Of a stretch of DNA of 48,685 bases, positions 17,398-26,428 are shown in pieces. Source of the stretch: Desulfurobacterium sp. (GTDB taxonomy: Bacteria; Aquificota; Aquificia; Desulfurobacteriales; Desulfurobacteriaceae); NCBI GenBank assembly GCA_026988135.1, contig JALSLT010000065.1, positions 1-48,685 on the forward strand, given 5' to 3'. Under the pieces are notes generated by a model. It made no database searches. It was given only the letters and a program-made list of their open reading frames with translations, and had not been told where the DNA came from. Position 1 is the first letter of the stretch. Each line of letters opens with the position of its first letter. Position numbers and translations under genes: made by a program.

Positions 17398-18705
17398 TTA
17401 TCTAACACTCATGTTGTATCTTTTAAGAGCCTGGTCAGCTTTTCTATCAGCTTCTTTAAGTACTGCTTTTATCGGTTTTCCGGCAAGAATTTCCTGAACA
17501 GCGTTTTCAATGATTGTTCTTATTTCAGGGAAGTTTCCTATTAAAGCTCCCTGTGTTGCTCTGTTTGGAATTGTTTGGAGTAGCTGGTCAAAAGCAGCTC
17601 TATATGCTGGGTGTTTATCAAACCATCTTTCAAACTTAAGAACCTTAACGGCACTCTCTCTTACAGGAAAGTAACCTGTTCCTTTGTGCCAGCGGACTTC
17701 GTTTTCTGTATTTGTAAACCAGAGTAGAAACTCTTTGGCTGCTTCAAGTTCTTTTTTCGGATGTCCTTTTGTAACCCATAGGCTTGCTCCGCCAACAACA
17801 ACCCCGTTTCTTTTTATACCGTCAGGTACCGGAAGGAATCCTGTACCGAGTTTAAACCCGTGTTCGTAAGCTGCATTCTCAAGAATTGTTACATCAGAAG
17901 TTGATGTTATAAGCATTGCTGCCTGCTGTGATACAAAGAGGTTGTTTGCTCCGTCCCAGTCTTCAGGTTTTCCTGAATAGGCGTAATAACCTTTGTCGTA
18001 AAGGTCTTTCCACCATTTCATGATTCTGTACATCGGTTTTGAATTGATGTAAATGTTTGTAGCTCTTGCCTTTCTTCCATTTTCATTATTGGCAAGTAGA
18101 GCTCCCTGCTCTGCTATCCACTGTTCAACAAACCATGAGTGGAGAGGCCATGTTATGCAGTAGCGAACACCTGCTTTTTTCAGTTTTACACAGGCATCAA
18201 CGATTTCGTCAAACGTTTTTGGGGGATTTTCAGGGTCAAGTCCCGCTTTTTTAAAGAGACTTTTGTTGTAATAAAGTATCGGGTTTGAAGAGTTGAAAGG
18301 AACAGAGTTGAAATTTCCTTTTATTCTGTAGTAGTTAGCAACAGGTTTTATAAAGTCGTTTAAAAGTGCGTAGTTTCCGGGTTTTACAAGATTCTGGAAA
18401 GGCATAAATATTCCAGAATCAAGAGCAAGCTGACTTCCAACTTCAAAAATCTGAACGATATGAGGTGCGTTGCCCTGCTTGTATGCAAGGATTGCAGAGT
18501 TCAGTGTGTCTCTGTAGCTTCCCTTATACTGGGCTTTTACCTCAATATTCGGGTGGGTGTAGTTGAAATCCTGAACCATCCTGTCAATGAATGCTGCTCT
18601 TGACCCACCCATTGCGTGCCAGAATGTGATGTGAATCTTTTCCTGTGCCAGTGCCGATGAAAAAGCTGTCAGCACTGCCATAAGTGCCATCAGAATTTTT
18701 TTCAT
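17398..18705 (-). CDS. ugpB: Periplasmic glycerol-3-phosphate-binding protein (UgpB-like)
   Basis: The extracytoplasmic solute-binding protein of the importer. Residues 1-20 form a Sec signal peptide (MKKILMALMAVLTAFSSALA). The mature protein matches what I remember of E. coli UgpB across many blocks: TFWHAMGG (27-34), YKGSYRDTLNSAI, GNAPHIVQIFEVG, PFNSSNPILYYNKSLFKKAG, DPENPPKTFDE, GGASLWV and WHKGTGYFPV. The substrate call (sn-glycerol-3-phosphate or glycerophosphodiesters) rests on that similarity. The 435-residue length fits. GGAGGG lies just before the ATG. It is 14 bases downstream of the ATPase gene. Confidence 0.88.
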   Translation of the reverse strand: MKKILMALMAVLTAFSSALAQEKIHITFWHAMGGSRAAFIDRMVQDFNYTHPNIEVKAQYKGSYRDTLNSAILAYKQGNAPHIVQIFEVGSQLALDSGIFMPFQNLVKPGNYALLNDFIKPVANYYRIKGNFNSVPFNSSNPILYYNKSLFKKAGLDPENPPKTFDEIVDACVKLKKAGVRYCITWPLHSWFVEQWIAEQGALLANNENGRKARATNIYINSKPMYRIMKWWKDLYDKGYYAYSGKPEDWDGANNLFVSQQAAMLITSTSDVTILENAAYEHGFKLGTGFLPVPDGIKRNGVVVGGASLWVTKGHPKKELEAAKEFLLWFTNTENEVRWHKGTGYFPVRESAVKVLKFERWFDKHPAYRAAFDQLLQTIPNRATQGALIGNFPEIRTIIENAVQEILAGKPIKAVLKEADRKADQALKRYNMSVR

Positions 18706-18719
18706 CTTTTTCCCTCCCC

Positions 18720-19739
18720 TTAAAGTTTTCTGCCTTCTCTATTGAAAAAGAGCAGTTGTTCTCTATTACAGTAAAGAGAAATCTTTTCACCTATGGTGTG
18801 TTTCCCTTCAATGGATTTAACATTTATCAGGGTTTCATTTACTTTTACAGAATAGATGGTTTCACTTCCGTGATATTCGCAGAAAACGATTTCTCCATCA
18901 CCTATCTTTATTTCTCTTCTTTCAAAAGAGATGGATTCAGGTCTTACTCCTGCTTTTTCGGCATTTTCAGGTAGCTTTATGTTGGAGTTTTTTATAAGGT
19001 TGATGTTGAATATGTTCATCGGTGGAGTTCCTATAAATTCTGCTACATAGATGGTTTTTGGGTTTTCGTAGATGGTTTTAGGGTCGGCATGCTGTTCTAT
19101 TTTTCCGTTATTTATAAGAATAATCTCATCGGCCATACTCATCGCTTCAATCTGGTCGTGGGTTACATAGATCACTGTTAAATTGAGTTTTTCCTGAAGA
19201 GATTTAAGCTCTTTTCTCATAGAACTTCTGAGTTTTGCATCAAGGTTTGAAAGAGGTTCGTCCATAAGGCATATAAGCCTTTCAGATATTATCGCTCTTG
19301 CAAGGGCAACTCTTTGACGTTGTCCCCCTGAAAGTTCTGATGGTTTTCTACCAAGGAGATTATCTATTTTGAGCATCTTTGTAACTGTAGATAATTTTTT
19401 TTCAATCTCTTCTTTTTTAACTTTTCTAATTTTAAGTCCAAATACTATGTTTTCCCTTACATTCATATGGGGAAAAAGGGCGTAGGATTGAAAAACCATT
19501 GAGATATTTCTTTTTGATGCTTCTTCCTGTGTTACATCTTTCCCGTTTATGAAAATCTTTCCACCAGTGGGAAAATCAAGCCCTGCAATCAATCTTAAAA
19601 GGGTTGTTTTCCCCGAACCGGATGCTCCAAGAATTACAGTAAAAGTTCCTTTTCTTATTGAAAAATTGATTTTTTCAAGAACTTTATTTTTACCGAAGCT
19701 TTTATTTACATTTTTAAGAGTTATCATTGCTTCTGCCAT
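18720..19739 (-). CDS. ugpC: ABC transporter ATP-binding protein (UgpC/MalK family)
   Basis: The cytoplasmic ATPase of the importer. Walker A GASGSGKT (38-45), Q-loop VFQSYALFPHM, signature LSGGQRQRVALARA near residue 137, Walker B LICLMDEPLSNLDA, H-loop VTHDQIEAM. After about residue 235 a regulatory TOBE/OB domain follows, with the family words EFIGTPPMN and VRPE. The 339-residue length is slightly short for MalK/UgpC. The ATG at 19739 follows AGGGG. It is the first gene of the four-gene minus-strand cluster. The 168-base gap to the peroxidase gene must hold its promoter, but I could not pick a convincing one. Confidence 0.9.
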   Translation of the reverse strand: MAEAMITLKNVNKSFGKNKVLEKINFSIRKGTFTVILGASGSGKTTLLRLIAGLDFPTGGKIFINGKDVTQEEASKRNISMVFQSYALFPHMNVRENIVFGLKIRKVKKEEIEKKLSTVTKMLKIDNLLGRKPSELSGGQRQRVALARAIISERLICLMDEPLSNLDAKLRSSMRKELKSLQEKLNLTVIYVTHDQIEAMSMADEIILINNGKIEQHADPKTIYENPKTIYVAEFIGTPPMNIFNINLIKNSNIKLPENAEKAGVRPESISFERREIKIGDGEIVFCEYHGSETIYSVKVNETLINVKSIEGKHTIGEKISLYCNREQLLFFNREGRKL

Positions 19740-19834
19740 TTTTGTATCCCCTGTATTGCTAAAGGAAAGATACCAGTAGTTCTGTTAGTTTTTTGTTAAG
19801 TTTTTCGGGGTTACTTATTCTTGACGAATATCAC

Positions 19835-19862
19835 TTGCAAGTCTTTCTCAAAAAGATATAAT
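19835..19862 (+). promoter_or_regulatory. Sigma70-type promoter of the cytochrome c peroxidase gene
   Basis: TTGCAA (19835-19840), a 16-base spacer and a perfect TATAAT (19857-19862), 45 bases before the ATG; the leader has a GGAGGAAAGGG ribosome site. Because TTGCAA is its own reverse complement it could also serve a minus-strand promoter toward ugpC, though the matching -10 there is poor. Confidence 0.7.
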
Positions 19863-19907
19863 TAACAGTGTAAAGAATACCCCCCAAACTTTTGAAGGAG
19901 GAAAGGG

Positions 19908-21101
19908 ATGAAAAAGTTATTATTATCTGTAACTGCCATGCTGGCTATCTCTGCATCAGCAAAGGCGGGAGTATGGGAAACAACATGTTCAAACTGTCAC
20001 GGAAGGGTTGCACCTTCAAAAACACAGATTCTTGAAAAATTTGCAACACCTGAAGACCTTGTGAAAAGGGCAAGAGAGCTTGTGAGTACCGGTGTTATGC
20101 CGAAAGGACTTCAGTTTGGGCTTGCGGCTAAAGAGCTTTATGGAAGAATGCCAAAAATGAAAGGTGTTCACATGCCACCTAAAACCGATAAATACACAAG
20201 GTTCTTTGAAGTTCTTCCCTCTACACCGCCAATTCCGGCTGACAATCCTATGACCGTTGCCAAGGTTAAGCTTGGAAAGATGCTCTATTTTGACCCAAGG
20301 CTTTCAAGGAGCAACCTTATCTCATGTAACACGTGCCACAACCTTTCAATAGGTGGTGATGACAACCAGAAAACCTCCATTGGTGACAAGTGGCAGAAAG
20401 GTCCAAGAAATGCTCCTACAGTGTTTAATTCTGCTTTCTTAAAAGTTCAGTTTTGGGATGGAAGGGCCGCTACACTTGAGGAACAGGCGAAAGGTCCTCT
20501 TACAGCTCATGTTGAGATGAATGCTACTCCTGAAATGGTTGTGAAAAAATTAAAAGCTATCCCTGCATACAGAGAGATGTTTAAGAAGGCTTTCCCCGGA
20601 GAAGTTAATCCGATAACTTTTGACAACGTTGCGAAAGCTATAGCTGTTTATGAAATGACTTTGATAACACCAAACTCTCCGTTTGACAGATATCTTTCGG
20701 GAGACAATAAAGCTTTAACAAGGGTGCAGGTTGAAGGAATGAAGTTGTTTGTTGATAAAGGTTGTGTGTCTTGCCATAGGGGATCAATCCTTTCTGATGG
20801 ATTATTTCATAAATTTAAAACAAACGATGATAAGGGAAGATATAAAGTTACCAAAAATAAAGCTGATATGTATAAGTTCAGAACTGCTCAGCTTAGAATG
20901 ATTTCTCAAACAGCGCCTTATTTTCACGATGGGTCTGTCAAAACTCTCGAAGCAGCTATTGACGTAATGGCCAAGAAGATGCTTAACGTTAAGCTTACAA
21001 AAAGTGAAACTTACAGAATCAGGAAATTCCTTGATTCCCTTACCGGACAAGTTCCGATGGAAGCGGTTGTTCTTCCTGTTCTTGATGATTCAAGTAGATA
21101 A
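19908..21101 (+). CDS. Cytochrome c peroxidase with three haem c motifs
   Basis: A periplasmic peroxidase of the bacterial CcpA/MauG superfamily, expected to reduce H2O2 with electrons from small cytochromes. Residues 1-20 are a Sec signal peptide. Three CxxCH haem sites are present: C27-H31 (CSNCH), C140-H144 (CNTCH) and C286-H290 (CVSCH). Classical enzymes have only the latter two. Core family features are GKMLYFDPRLS, SCNTCHNLSIGGDD, RNAPTVFN, FWDGRA and TAPYFHDGSVKTLEAA. The short N-terminal haem segment, about 90 residues, resembles the extra haem domain of YhjA-type tri-haem peroxidases, but is shorter. It has its own promoter and terminator, so it is monocistronic. Confidence 0.9.
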   Translation: MKKLLLSVTAMLAISASAKAGVWETTCSNCHGRVAPSKTQILEKFATPEDLVKRARELVSTGVMPKGLQFGLAAKELYGRMPKMKGVHMPPKTDKYTRFFEVLPSTPPIPADNPMTVAKVKLGKMLYFDPRLSRSNLISCNTCHNLSIGGDDNQKTSIGDKWQKGPRNAPTVFNSAFLKVQFWDGRAATLEEQAKGPLTAHVEMNATPEMVVKKLKAIPAYREMFKKAFPGEVNPITFDNVAKAIAVYEMTLITPNSPFDRYLSGDNKALTRVQVEGMKLFVDKGCVSCHRGSILSDGLFHKFKTNDDKGRYKVTKNKADMYKFRTAQLRMISQTAPYFHDGSVKTLEAAIDVMAKKMLNVKLTKSETYRIRKFLDSLTGQVPMEAVVLPVLDDSSR

Positions 21102-21128
21102 ATTATCAACTTGGACTTTTAAAAGCAT

Positions 21129-21157
21129 GGGGAGCCACGTGCTCCCCTTTTCTTTTT
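21129..21157 (+). terminator. Rho-independent terminator after the peroxidase gene
   Basis: A 7-bp stem GGGGAGC (21129-21135) and GCTCCCC (21141-21147) with a CACGT loop, followed by TTTTCTTTTT. It lies 27 bases after the stop codon. Confidence 0.9.
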
Positions 21158-21206
21158 CTGGTAAAATTACTCTGGTGTGAATTTTCGTTCACTAGGAGAA
21201 GTTTTT

Positions 21207-22379
21207 ATGAGAAGATGGATGCTTGTTTTTGTTGGTTTTCTTTTTCTTTTTTCCTGTCAGTATTTTGAGAAAGAGGAAAAAACGATTTATGTAAGCGGAA
21301 GGATTGAGAGTGAAGAGATAGATATAGGGACTAAACTGCCCGGAAGGCTAAAAGAGATTCTCGTTAATGAAGGAGATAGCGTCAAAGAAGGTCAGATTAT
21401 TGCTGTTTTTGAAGCTAAAGATGTTGATGCAAAGCTTAAACAGGCAGAGACCGGCATAAAAGTTGCAAGGTCAGTTGCTTTTGCAAAGGAGAAGGAGATT
21501 GCTATCTATTCTGCAAAAGTGAAAGCCTTTGAGAACAGAAAGGAAGCTTTTAAAAAAGATATAGATGAACAGATAAAAATAGCTAAGAAGAAAAAAGTAC
21601 TTGCTGAAAATGACGTTGTTCTTGCAAAGAAAGCTTATGATAAAGCAAAATCTGTTTTTGAAAAAGCGAAGTCTGACTTTGAAAGGTTTAAAGTTTTATA
21701 TGAAAAGAAAATTATTTCCCGGGCAGATTTTGATAAAGTGAAAACCGCTTTTGAAGTGGCAAGAGCTGACCTTGAAAGTGCAAAGGAAAATCTCAAAAAG
21801 GCTGAAACGGCGGTAAAGATTGCTGAATCCGGAGTTAAGATTGCTTTAAGCAAAGGGAAAGAGATTGATGCTCTGAACAATGAGATAGACTCTCTTAAAG
21901 GGATTGTTGAAGCAAAAAAGAGAGAATACCAATCATTTCTTGAAAGGGTAAAGCAGGCTGAAGCGGTTTATGATGAGGTAAAAGCAAACCTTGAGGAGAC
22001 AGTTATTAAATCTCCTGTTGATGGTGTTGTTACGGTTAAATATGTTAATGTGGGAGAGGTTGTTCCTGCAGGTTTTAGAATAGTTTCTGTTGTTAATTTG
22101 AATAATGTTTATCTTAAAGGTTATATTCCGGAGAAAAAGATAGGTCTTATAATGATAGGACAACCTGCCTATGTGGCTGTTGATGCCTATCCCGATAGAA
22201 AATTTTCTGCCCATGTGAGTTATATCTCTCAAAAGGCAGAGTTTACACCGAAAGAGGTGCAGACAAAAGAGGAAAGGGTAAAAGAGGTTTTTGCTGTAAA
22301 GCTTCAAATTAAAGAAAATTCCGATGGAATTTTAAAACCGGGAATGCCGGCAGATGGGTATATAGAGCTTTCAAAATGA
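21207..22379 (+). CDS. HlyD-family periplasmic adaptor (membrane fusion) lipoprotein
   Basis: The adaptor subunit of an ABC-type efflux pump, linking inner-membrane permease to an outer-membrane channel. A short hydrophobic N-terminus ends in a lipobox-like FLFSC, so it is probably a lipoprotein (lgt is encoded in this window). A lipoyl half-motif (GRLKEILVNEGDSVKEGQIIAVF) is followed by a long coiled-coil hairpin rich in Ala/Lys/Glu (about residues 80-260), the second lipoyl half (IKSPVDGVVTVKYVNVGEVVPAG) and a beta barrel. The ATG at 21207 lies after AGGAG; an in-frame GTG at 21177 is less likely. The stop overlaps the ATPase start. YbhG is the closest named relative I can suggest. Confidence 0.88.
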   Translation: MRRWMLVFVGFLFLFSCQYFEKEEKTIYVSGRIESEEIDIGTKLPGRLKEILVNEGDSVKEGQIIAVFEAKDVDAKLKQAETGIKVARSVAFAKEKEIAIYSAKVKAFENRKEAFKKDIDEQIKIAKKKKVLAENDVVLAKKAYDKAKSVFEKAKSDFERFKVLYEKKIISRADFDKVKTAFEVARADLESAKENLKKAETAVKIAESGVKIALSKGKEIDALNNEIDSLKGIVEAKKREYQSFLERVKQAEAVYDEVKANLEETVIKSPVDGVVTVKYVNVGEVVPAGFRIVSVVNLNNVYLKGYIPEKKIGLIMIGQPAYVAVDAYPDRKFSAHVSYISQKAEFTPKEVQTKEERVKEVFAVKLQIKENSDGILKPGMPADGYIELSK

Positions 22380-24217
22380 AAGTTGTTTCAGTAGAAAACC
22401 TTAAAAAAACTTACAATCGGGGTAAAGTGGTTGCAGTTGATGGTATCTCTTTTTCTGTTGATAGAGAGGAGATATACATTTTTGTAGGTCCCGATGGTGC
22501 CGGGAAATCTTCAACGTTAAAAGTTGTGGCAGGCGTTTTGTGCTATGATGATGGAAAGGTTAAGCTTTTTGGTCAGGATATAAGAAGCGATAGGGTTGTT
22601 GAAAAACTGAAGGATAAAATAGCTTTTATGCCTCAGGGACTTGGTTTAAACCTTTACCACACCCTTTCCATTGAGGAAAATATCAACTTTTTTGCTGACC
22701 TTCATGATGTTCCTTATGATGTTAGAGAAAGGAGAAAAAAGCTCCTTCTTGAAGCAACAGGGCTTTTGCCCTTTAAAGACAGAGATGCCGGTAAACTTTC
22801 CGGTGGTATGATGCAAAAGCTGGGTATCTGCTGCAGTTTAATCCACACACCTGAACTTATAATTCTTGATGAGCCAACTACGGGCGTTGACCCTGTTTCA
22901 AGGCGGGAGTTGTGGAAGCTGATATACAGGTTTGTCAAAGAGGAGGGAATTACAGCCCTTATTTCTACCTCTTACCTTGATGAGGCTGAAAGAAGTACTA
23001 CTCTTTCAATAATGAAATCCGGAAAACTTATCGTTACGTCGTCGCCAGAATTTCTCCTTGAAAAAAAGATAGATGTTTACGAGGCTGAAGGTGAAGATGT
23101 TGAGAAGGCTTACGATATTGCGTGGGGATGTTTTAAAATTCCAAGACTTAAAGGAAAGGTTTTAAGATTTGTTGCTGATGATATTTCTCCTGTTAGCAAT
23201 CTTTCTCTTTCTGTAAAAAAAGTTGAACCTTCTGTTGAAGATGTTTTTCTTTTAAATACAGGGCTAAAGAGAGTAAAACTTGAGCCTTTCTTTAAGATTA
23301 GCTTCGATATTCCTGATGAAGCGATAGTTGCTAAAAATGTTGTGAAAAATTTTGGCAATTTTACAGCTGTTGATAATGTTTCTTTTACTGTGAAAAAGGG
23401 AGAGATATTTGGGCTTCTTGGTCCAAACGGTGCAGGAAAAACAACTCTGATAAAGATGATGACAGGGCTTTACAATCCGACTTCTGGCGAATGTTTTATA
23501 GCAGGTTTTAAAGGTGAAAAGATAAAGCAGGTTATAGGTTATATGTCTCAGAAATTTTCCCTTTATTCAGATTTAACTGTTTATGAGAACATGGTTTTAT
23601 GGGGTAAGATATACAACGTTCACGGTGCCATTTTAAAAAGTAGAATAAAGGAAGCTTTAAGAATGGTTGACCTTGAGAAGTACAGAAACTCAGTAGTTGA
23701 ATCTCTTCCCCTTGGAATAAAACAGCGGCTTGCATTGATGTGTGCTGTTATTCACGGTCCCGCTGTTCTTTTTCTTGATGAGCCGACATCTGGTGTTGAT
23801 CCTGCAGAAAGAGACGCTTTCTGGCAGATAATCAGATTTCTTGCAAGAGAGATAAGTGTAACGGTTATAGTAACAACCCACTATATGGATGAAGCGGAAT
23901 ATTGCGACAGAATTTTGCTTATGAATAGGGGAAGAACGATAGCTTTTGGTACTCCTTCATCTCTTAAATCGGAAACGTTAAAAAAGATAGGCATGATATA
24001 TGAGGTGAAAACCGAAAATCCGTTTAGTGATGTTGATAAGCTAACCAAAAAAGGGTTTAATGCCGTGCTTTACGGTAGAAAGATACGAATCTACTCGAAG
24101 GGTATATTGTCACCTTCGGAGATAGAAAAGATTGGCGTTAAAGTTTTTTCTTTTAAAGAAGGTGACGTGTCAATGGAAGATGTTTTTGTTTTTGCGGTGG
24201 GGAGCGATGAATTTTAA
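22376..24217 (+). CDS. Tandem ABC ATPase of a YbhF-type efflux system
   Basis: A 613-residue protein with two fused ATP-binding domains. Domain 1: Walker A GPDGAGKS (38-45), with Asp where Asn is usual, signature LSGGMMQKLGICCSL, Walker B LIILDEPTTGVDP. Domain 2 (from about residue 320): Walker A GPNGAGKTT starting at residue 349, a diverged signature SLPLGIKQRLALM, Walker B VLFLDEPTSGVDP, H-loop TTHYMDEAEYCD. The pairing, with a HlyD-like gene before it and two ABC-2 permeases after it, matches the ybhGFSR operon of E. coli, a drug and cation efflux system. It overlaps the adaptor gene by four bases and the next permease by 11. Confidence 0.9.
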   Translation: MKVVSVENLKKTYNRGKVVAVDGISFSVDREEIYIFVGPDGAGKSSTLKVVAGVLCYDDGKVKLFGQDIRSDRVVEKLKDKIAFMPQGLGLNLYHTLSIEENINFFADLHDVPYDVRERRKKLLLEATGLLPFKDRDAGKLSGGMMQKLGICCSLIHTPELIILDEPTTGVDPVSRRELWKLIYRFVKEEGITALISTSYLDEAERSTTLSIMKSGKLIVTSSPEFLLEKKIDVYEAEGEDVEKAYDIAWGCFKIPRLKGKVLRFVADDISPVSNLSLSVKKVEPSVEDVFLLNTGLKRVKLEPFFKISFDIPDEAIVAKNVVKNFGNFTAVDNVSFTVKKGEIFGLLGPNGAGKTTLIKMMTGLYNPTSGECFIAGFKGEKIKQVIGYMSQKFSLYSDLTVYENMVLWGKIYNVHGAILKSRIKEALRMVDLEKYRNSVVESLPLGIKQRLALMCAVIHGPAVLFLDEPTSGVDPAERDAFWQIIRFLAREISVTVIVTTHYMDEAEYCDRILLMNRGRTIAFGTPSSLKSETLKKIGMIYEVKTENPFSDVDKLTKKGFNAVLYGRKIRIYSKGILSPSEIEKIGVKVFSFKEGDVSMEDVFVFAVGSDEF

Positions 24218-25325
24218 AAAGGTTAAAACAATAGTGATTAAAGAGTTTAAAGAGATGCTAAAAGATAAAATAGGTGCACTTGTTATATTTCTTGTTCCCA
24301 TCTCTACAATGCTTATTTTTGGTTACGGTATGAGGCTTGATGTTGATAAGATTCCTTTTGTTATTGTTGACAGAGATCATTCCACTTTAAGTAGAGAGCT
24401 TGTTTATAAACTTTCTGCTACAAAGGAGTATTTTAAATTTGTCGGGGAGGTTCCTTCTGAAAAAGTGATAGATAGGATGATTTTGAAGGATAAAGCCCGA
24501 TTTGGTGTTGTTATTCCTGAAAATTTTGAAAGAGATATAAAGAGCGGAAAAAACAGAAAAATACTTGTTTTGATTGACGGAACATTTCCCTATAGGGGAG
24601 AGATGGCAAAAAGCTATGTGGTGGCTGTTGTTAATCAGCTTAACCTTGAAAGGCTTGAAAAGTTTCATAAAGGTAGTGTTCCTGTTGAGCTTAAAACAAG
24701 ATACTGGTTTAATGAGAGTTTGAAACAGGAATATTTGATGGCGGCAGGAACTATGGCAGTTGTTCTTTTTATGTCACCGGCTATTGTTGCTTCTCTACTG
24801 ATTGCAAAAGAGAGGGAAAGAGGGTCTATATACAACATCTATACCTCATCAATTACAGCTATGGACTATCTTTCAGGAAAGCTTCTTTACACATTTTTTA
24901 TCTCATGTATCAACTTTTTGATAATTTTCTTTCTTGCTCTTTATCTTTTTAAGGTCCCTTTTAAAGGAGATCTTGCCGTTTTTGTATTTTCATCGTTTCT
25001 CTTTATACTTGTCTCTGCTGCGTTTGGACTTTTTCTTTCAACATTTCTTAAAACGCAGGTTTCAGCTTTTGTTGGTTCTATAATTCTTACAATTGTTCCT
25101 TCGATTCTTTATTCAGGATATATGACTCCCATAAGTGCAATGAACAGGAGTGGGCTTTTAATGGCTCATATGATTCCAACATTTTATTATATGAAGATTT
25201 TGAAAGGGTGCTTTTTTAAAAATACAGGTTTTGTTGTTCTTTTACCATACATTAGTGCTCTTACAGGGTTCTTTTTACTGTTTTTCGGACTTAATGTGAA
25301 ATTTTTTAAAAAGAGAGAAAAATGA
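24207..25325 (+). CDS. ABC-2 type efflux permease (YbhS-like)
   Basis: The first of two ABC-2 permeases. The 372 residues have one N-terminal membrane helix (about 21-42, IGALVIFLVPISTMLIFGYG), a roughly 150-residue extracytoplasmic domain, and five membrane helices in the C-terminal half. The conserved KERERGSIYNI segment follows the second helix, the usual contact with the ATPase, and the GYMTPISAMN segment near the end is typical of the family. The ATG at 24207 has GGGGAG upstream; a longer frame starting at 24132 lies inside the ATPase gene. It overlaps the next permease gene by ATGA. Confidence 0.88.
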   Translation: MNFKKVKTIVIKEFKEMLKDKIGALVIFLVPISTMLIFGYGMRLDVDKIPFVIVDRDHSTLSRELVYKLSATKEYFKFVGEVPSEKVIDRMILKDKARFGVVIPENFERDIKSGKNRKILVLIDGTFPYRGEMAKSYVVAVVNQLNLERLEKFHKGSVPVELKTRYWFNESLKQEYLMAAGTMAVVLFMSPAIVASLLIAKERERGSIYNIYTSSITAMDYLSGKLLYTFFISCINFLIIFFLALYLFKVPFKGDLAVFVFSSFLFILVSAAFGLFLSTFLKTQVSAFVGSIILTIVPSILYSGYMTPISAMNRSGLLMAHMIPTFYYMKILKGCFFKNTGFVVLLPYISALTGFFLLFFGLNVKFFKKREK

Positions 25326-26428
25326 GAGATTTTTTTGAGCGGTTTAAAATTCTTGTGTGGAAAGAGCTTATTCAATTTGTAAGAAGTAAGGGTTTGCTTA
25401 TTTTTGCGATTTATGCGTTTACCCTTGATATATATTTTGCTGCTACAGGTATATCTTTGACTCTTAAAAACGCGAAGTTTTATGTTCAGGATATGGATAT
25501 GACCTCCGTTTCAAGAGAGTATGCCTATAAGTTTCAAAAGCCCTATTTCAATTTTCAGGGGTATATACTTGATGATAAACAGATAGAGAAGCTACTCATT
25601 GATGATAAAGCAATAGCGGTTCTTCGTATTCCCGACGGTTTTGAGAGAGACTTTAAGCATGGAGAGGGTGAATTAGGAATGATAATTAACGGGGCGGAGA
25701 TAGTTTCCAGTTATCTATTTTCAGCCTACGCCGCACAGATAACCTATAACTTTATAATGGAGCATTTTCCGATAAAGGGGATAGGGTTGATAGAGCCCGA
25801 GAGGAGGCTCTATTTTAATCAAAATGCTTCAAGTAAAGATTTTATGGGAATTTCAGAACTTTTGACAATAGTAACTCTTTTTCTTCTTATTCTTCCTTCC
25901 TCTGCTATAATACGGGAGAAGGAGAGGGGGAATATTGAGATGCTTGTTGTTTCTCCTGTTCGCAACTATACCTTTATGCTTGCAAAGGTTGTTTCCATGT
26001 CTATTGTGATACTTCTGTGTACCGTTTTTTCAATTTTATTTATCTTAAAAGGAGTTTTAGGTATTCATGTCAAGGGGAATCTCCTTGAATTTTCCTTTTT
26101 TACATTAATATTTGTTTTTGCTGCATCAGGGCTTTCTATGTTTATTGCCGCCATTTCGAAAAATATGCTTCAAGTTTCTCAGCTTTCTATTCTTGTACTT
26201 GTTCCGATTCTATACCTTTCTGGTTCCTGGACACCGATAGAGGCGATGCCGAAACTTTTACAGTATCTCTCCTATCTTTCCCCTTTGAAATACTACATAG
26301 ATGGGGCTTTCGGGATTTTAATAAAGGGACTTTCTTTGAAATATATATGGAAAGATTTTTTAGGCCTTCTGGTTCTCGGTTTTGCCGTATTTTCAGCGGG
26401 TAGTTATTTTCTCTCCCGTCGGGTATAA
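25322..26428 (+). CDS. ABC-2 type efflux permease (YbhR-like)
   Basis: The second ABC-2 permease, 368 residues, with the same layout as its partner: one N-terminal helix, a large outer domain, then five C-terminal helices. It carries REKERGNIEMLVVSP, the family's ATPase-contact motif, and SGSWTPIEAMPKLLQYL before the last helix. The two permeases would form a heterodimer over the tandem ATPase. It is the last gene of the efflux operon. I see no hairpin terminator after it, only T-rich sequence. Confidence 0.88.
   Translation: MRDFFERFKILVWKELIQFVRSKGLLIFAIYAFTLDIYFAATGISLTLKNAKFYVQDMDMTSVSREYAYKFQKPYFNFQGYILDDKQIEKLLIDDKAIAVLRIPDGFERDFKHGEGELGMIINGAEIVSSYLFSAYAAQITYNFIMEHFPIKGIGLIEPERRLYFNQNASSKDFMGISELLTIVTLFLLILPSSAIIREKERGNIEMLVVSPVRNYTFMLAKVVSMSIVILLCTVFSILFILKGVLGIHVKGNLLEFSFFTLIFVFAASGLSMFIAAISKNMLQVSQLSILVLVPILYLSGSWTPIEAMPKLLQYLSYLSPLKYYIDGAFGILIKGLSLKYIWKDFLGLLVLGFAVFSAGSYFLSRRV

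Noticed and set aside
19740-19834. A sigma70 promoter for ugpC on the minus strand
   Set aside because: The palindromic TTGCAA could be a -35, but the -10 at the right distance (TAAGTA) is poor; I leave the promoter unassigned.
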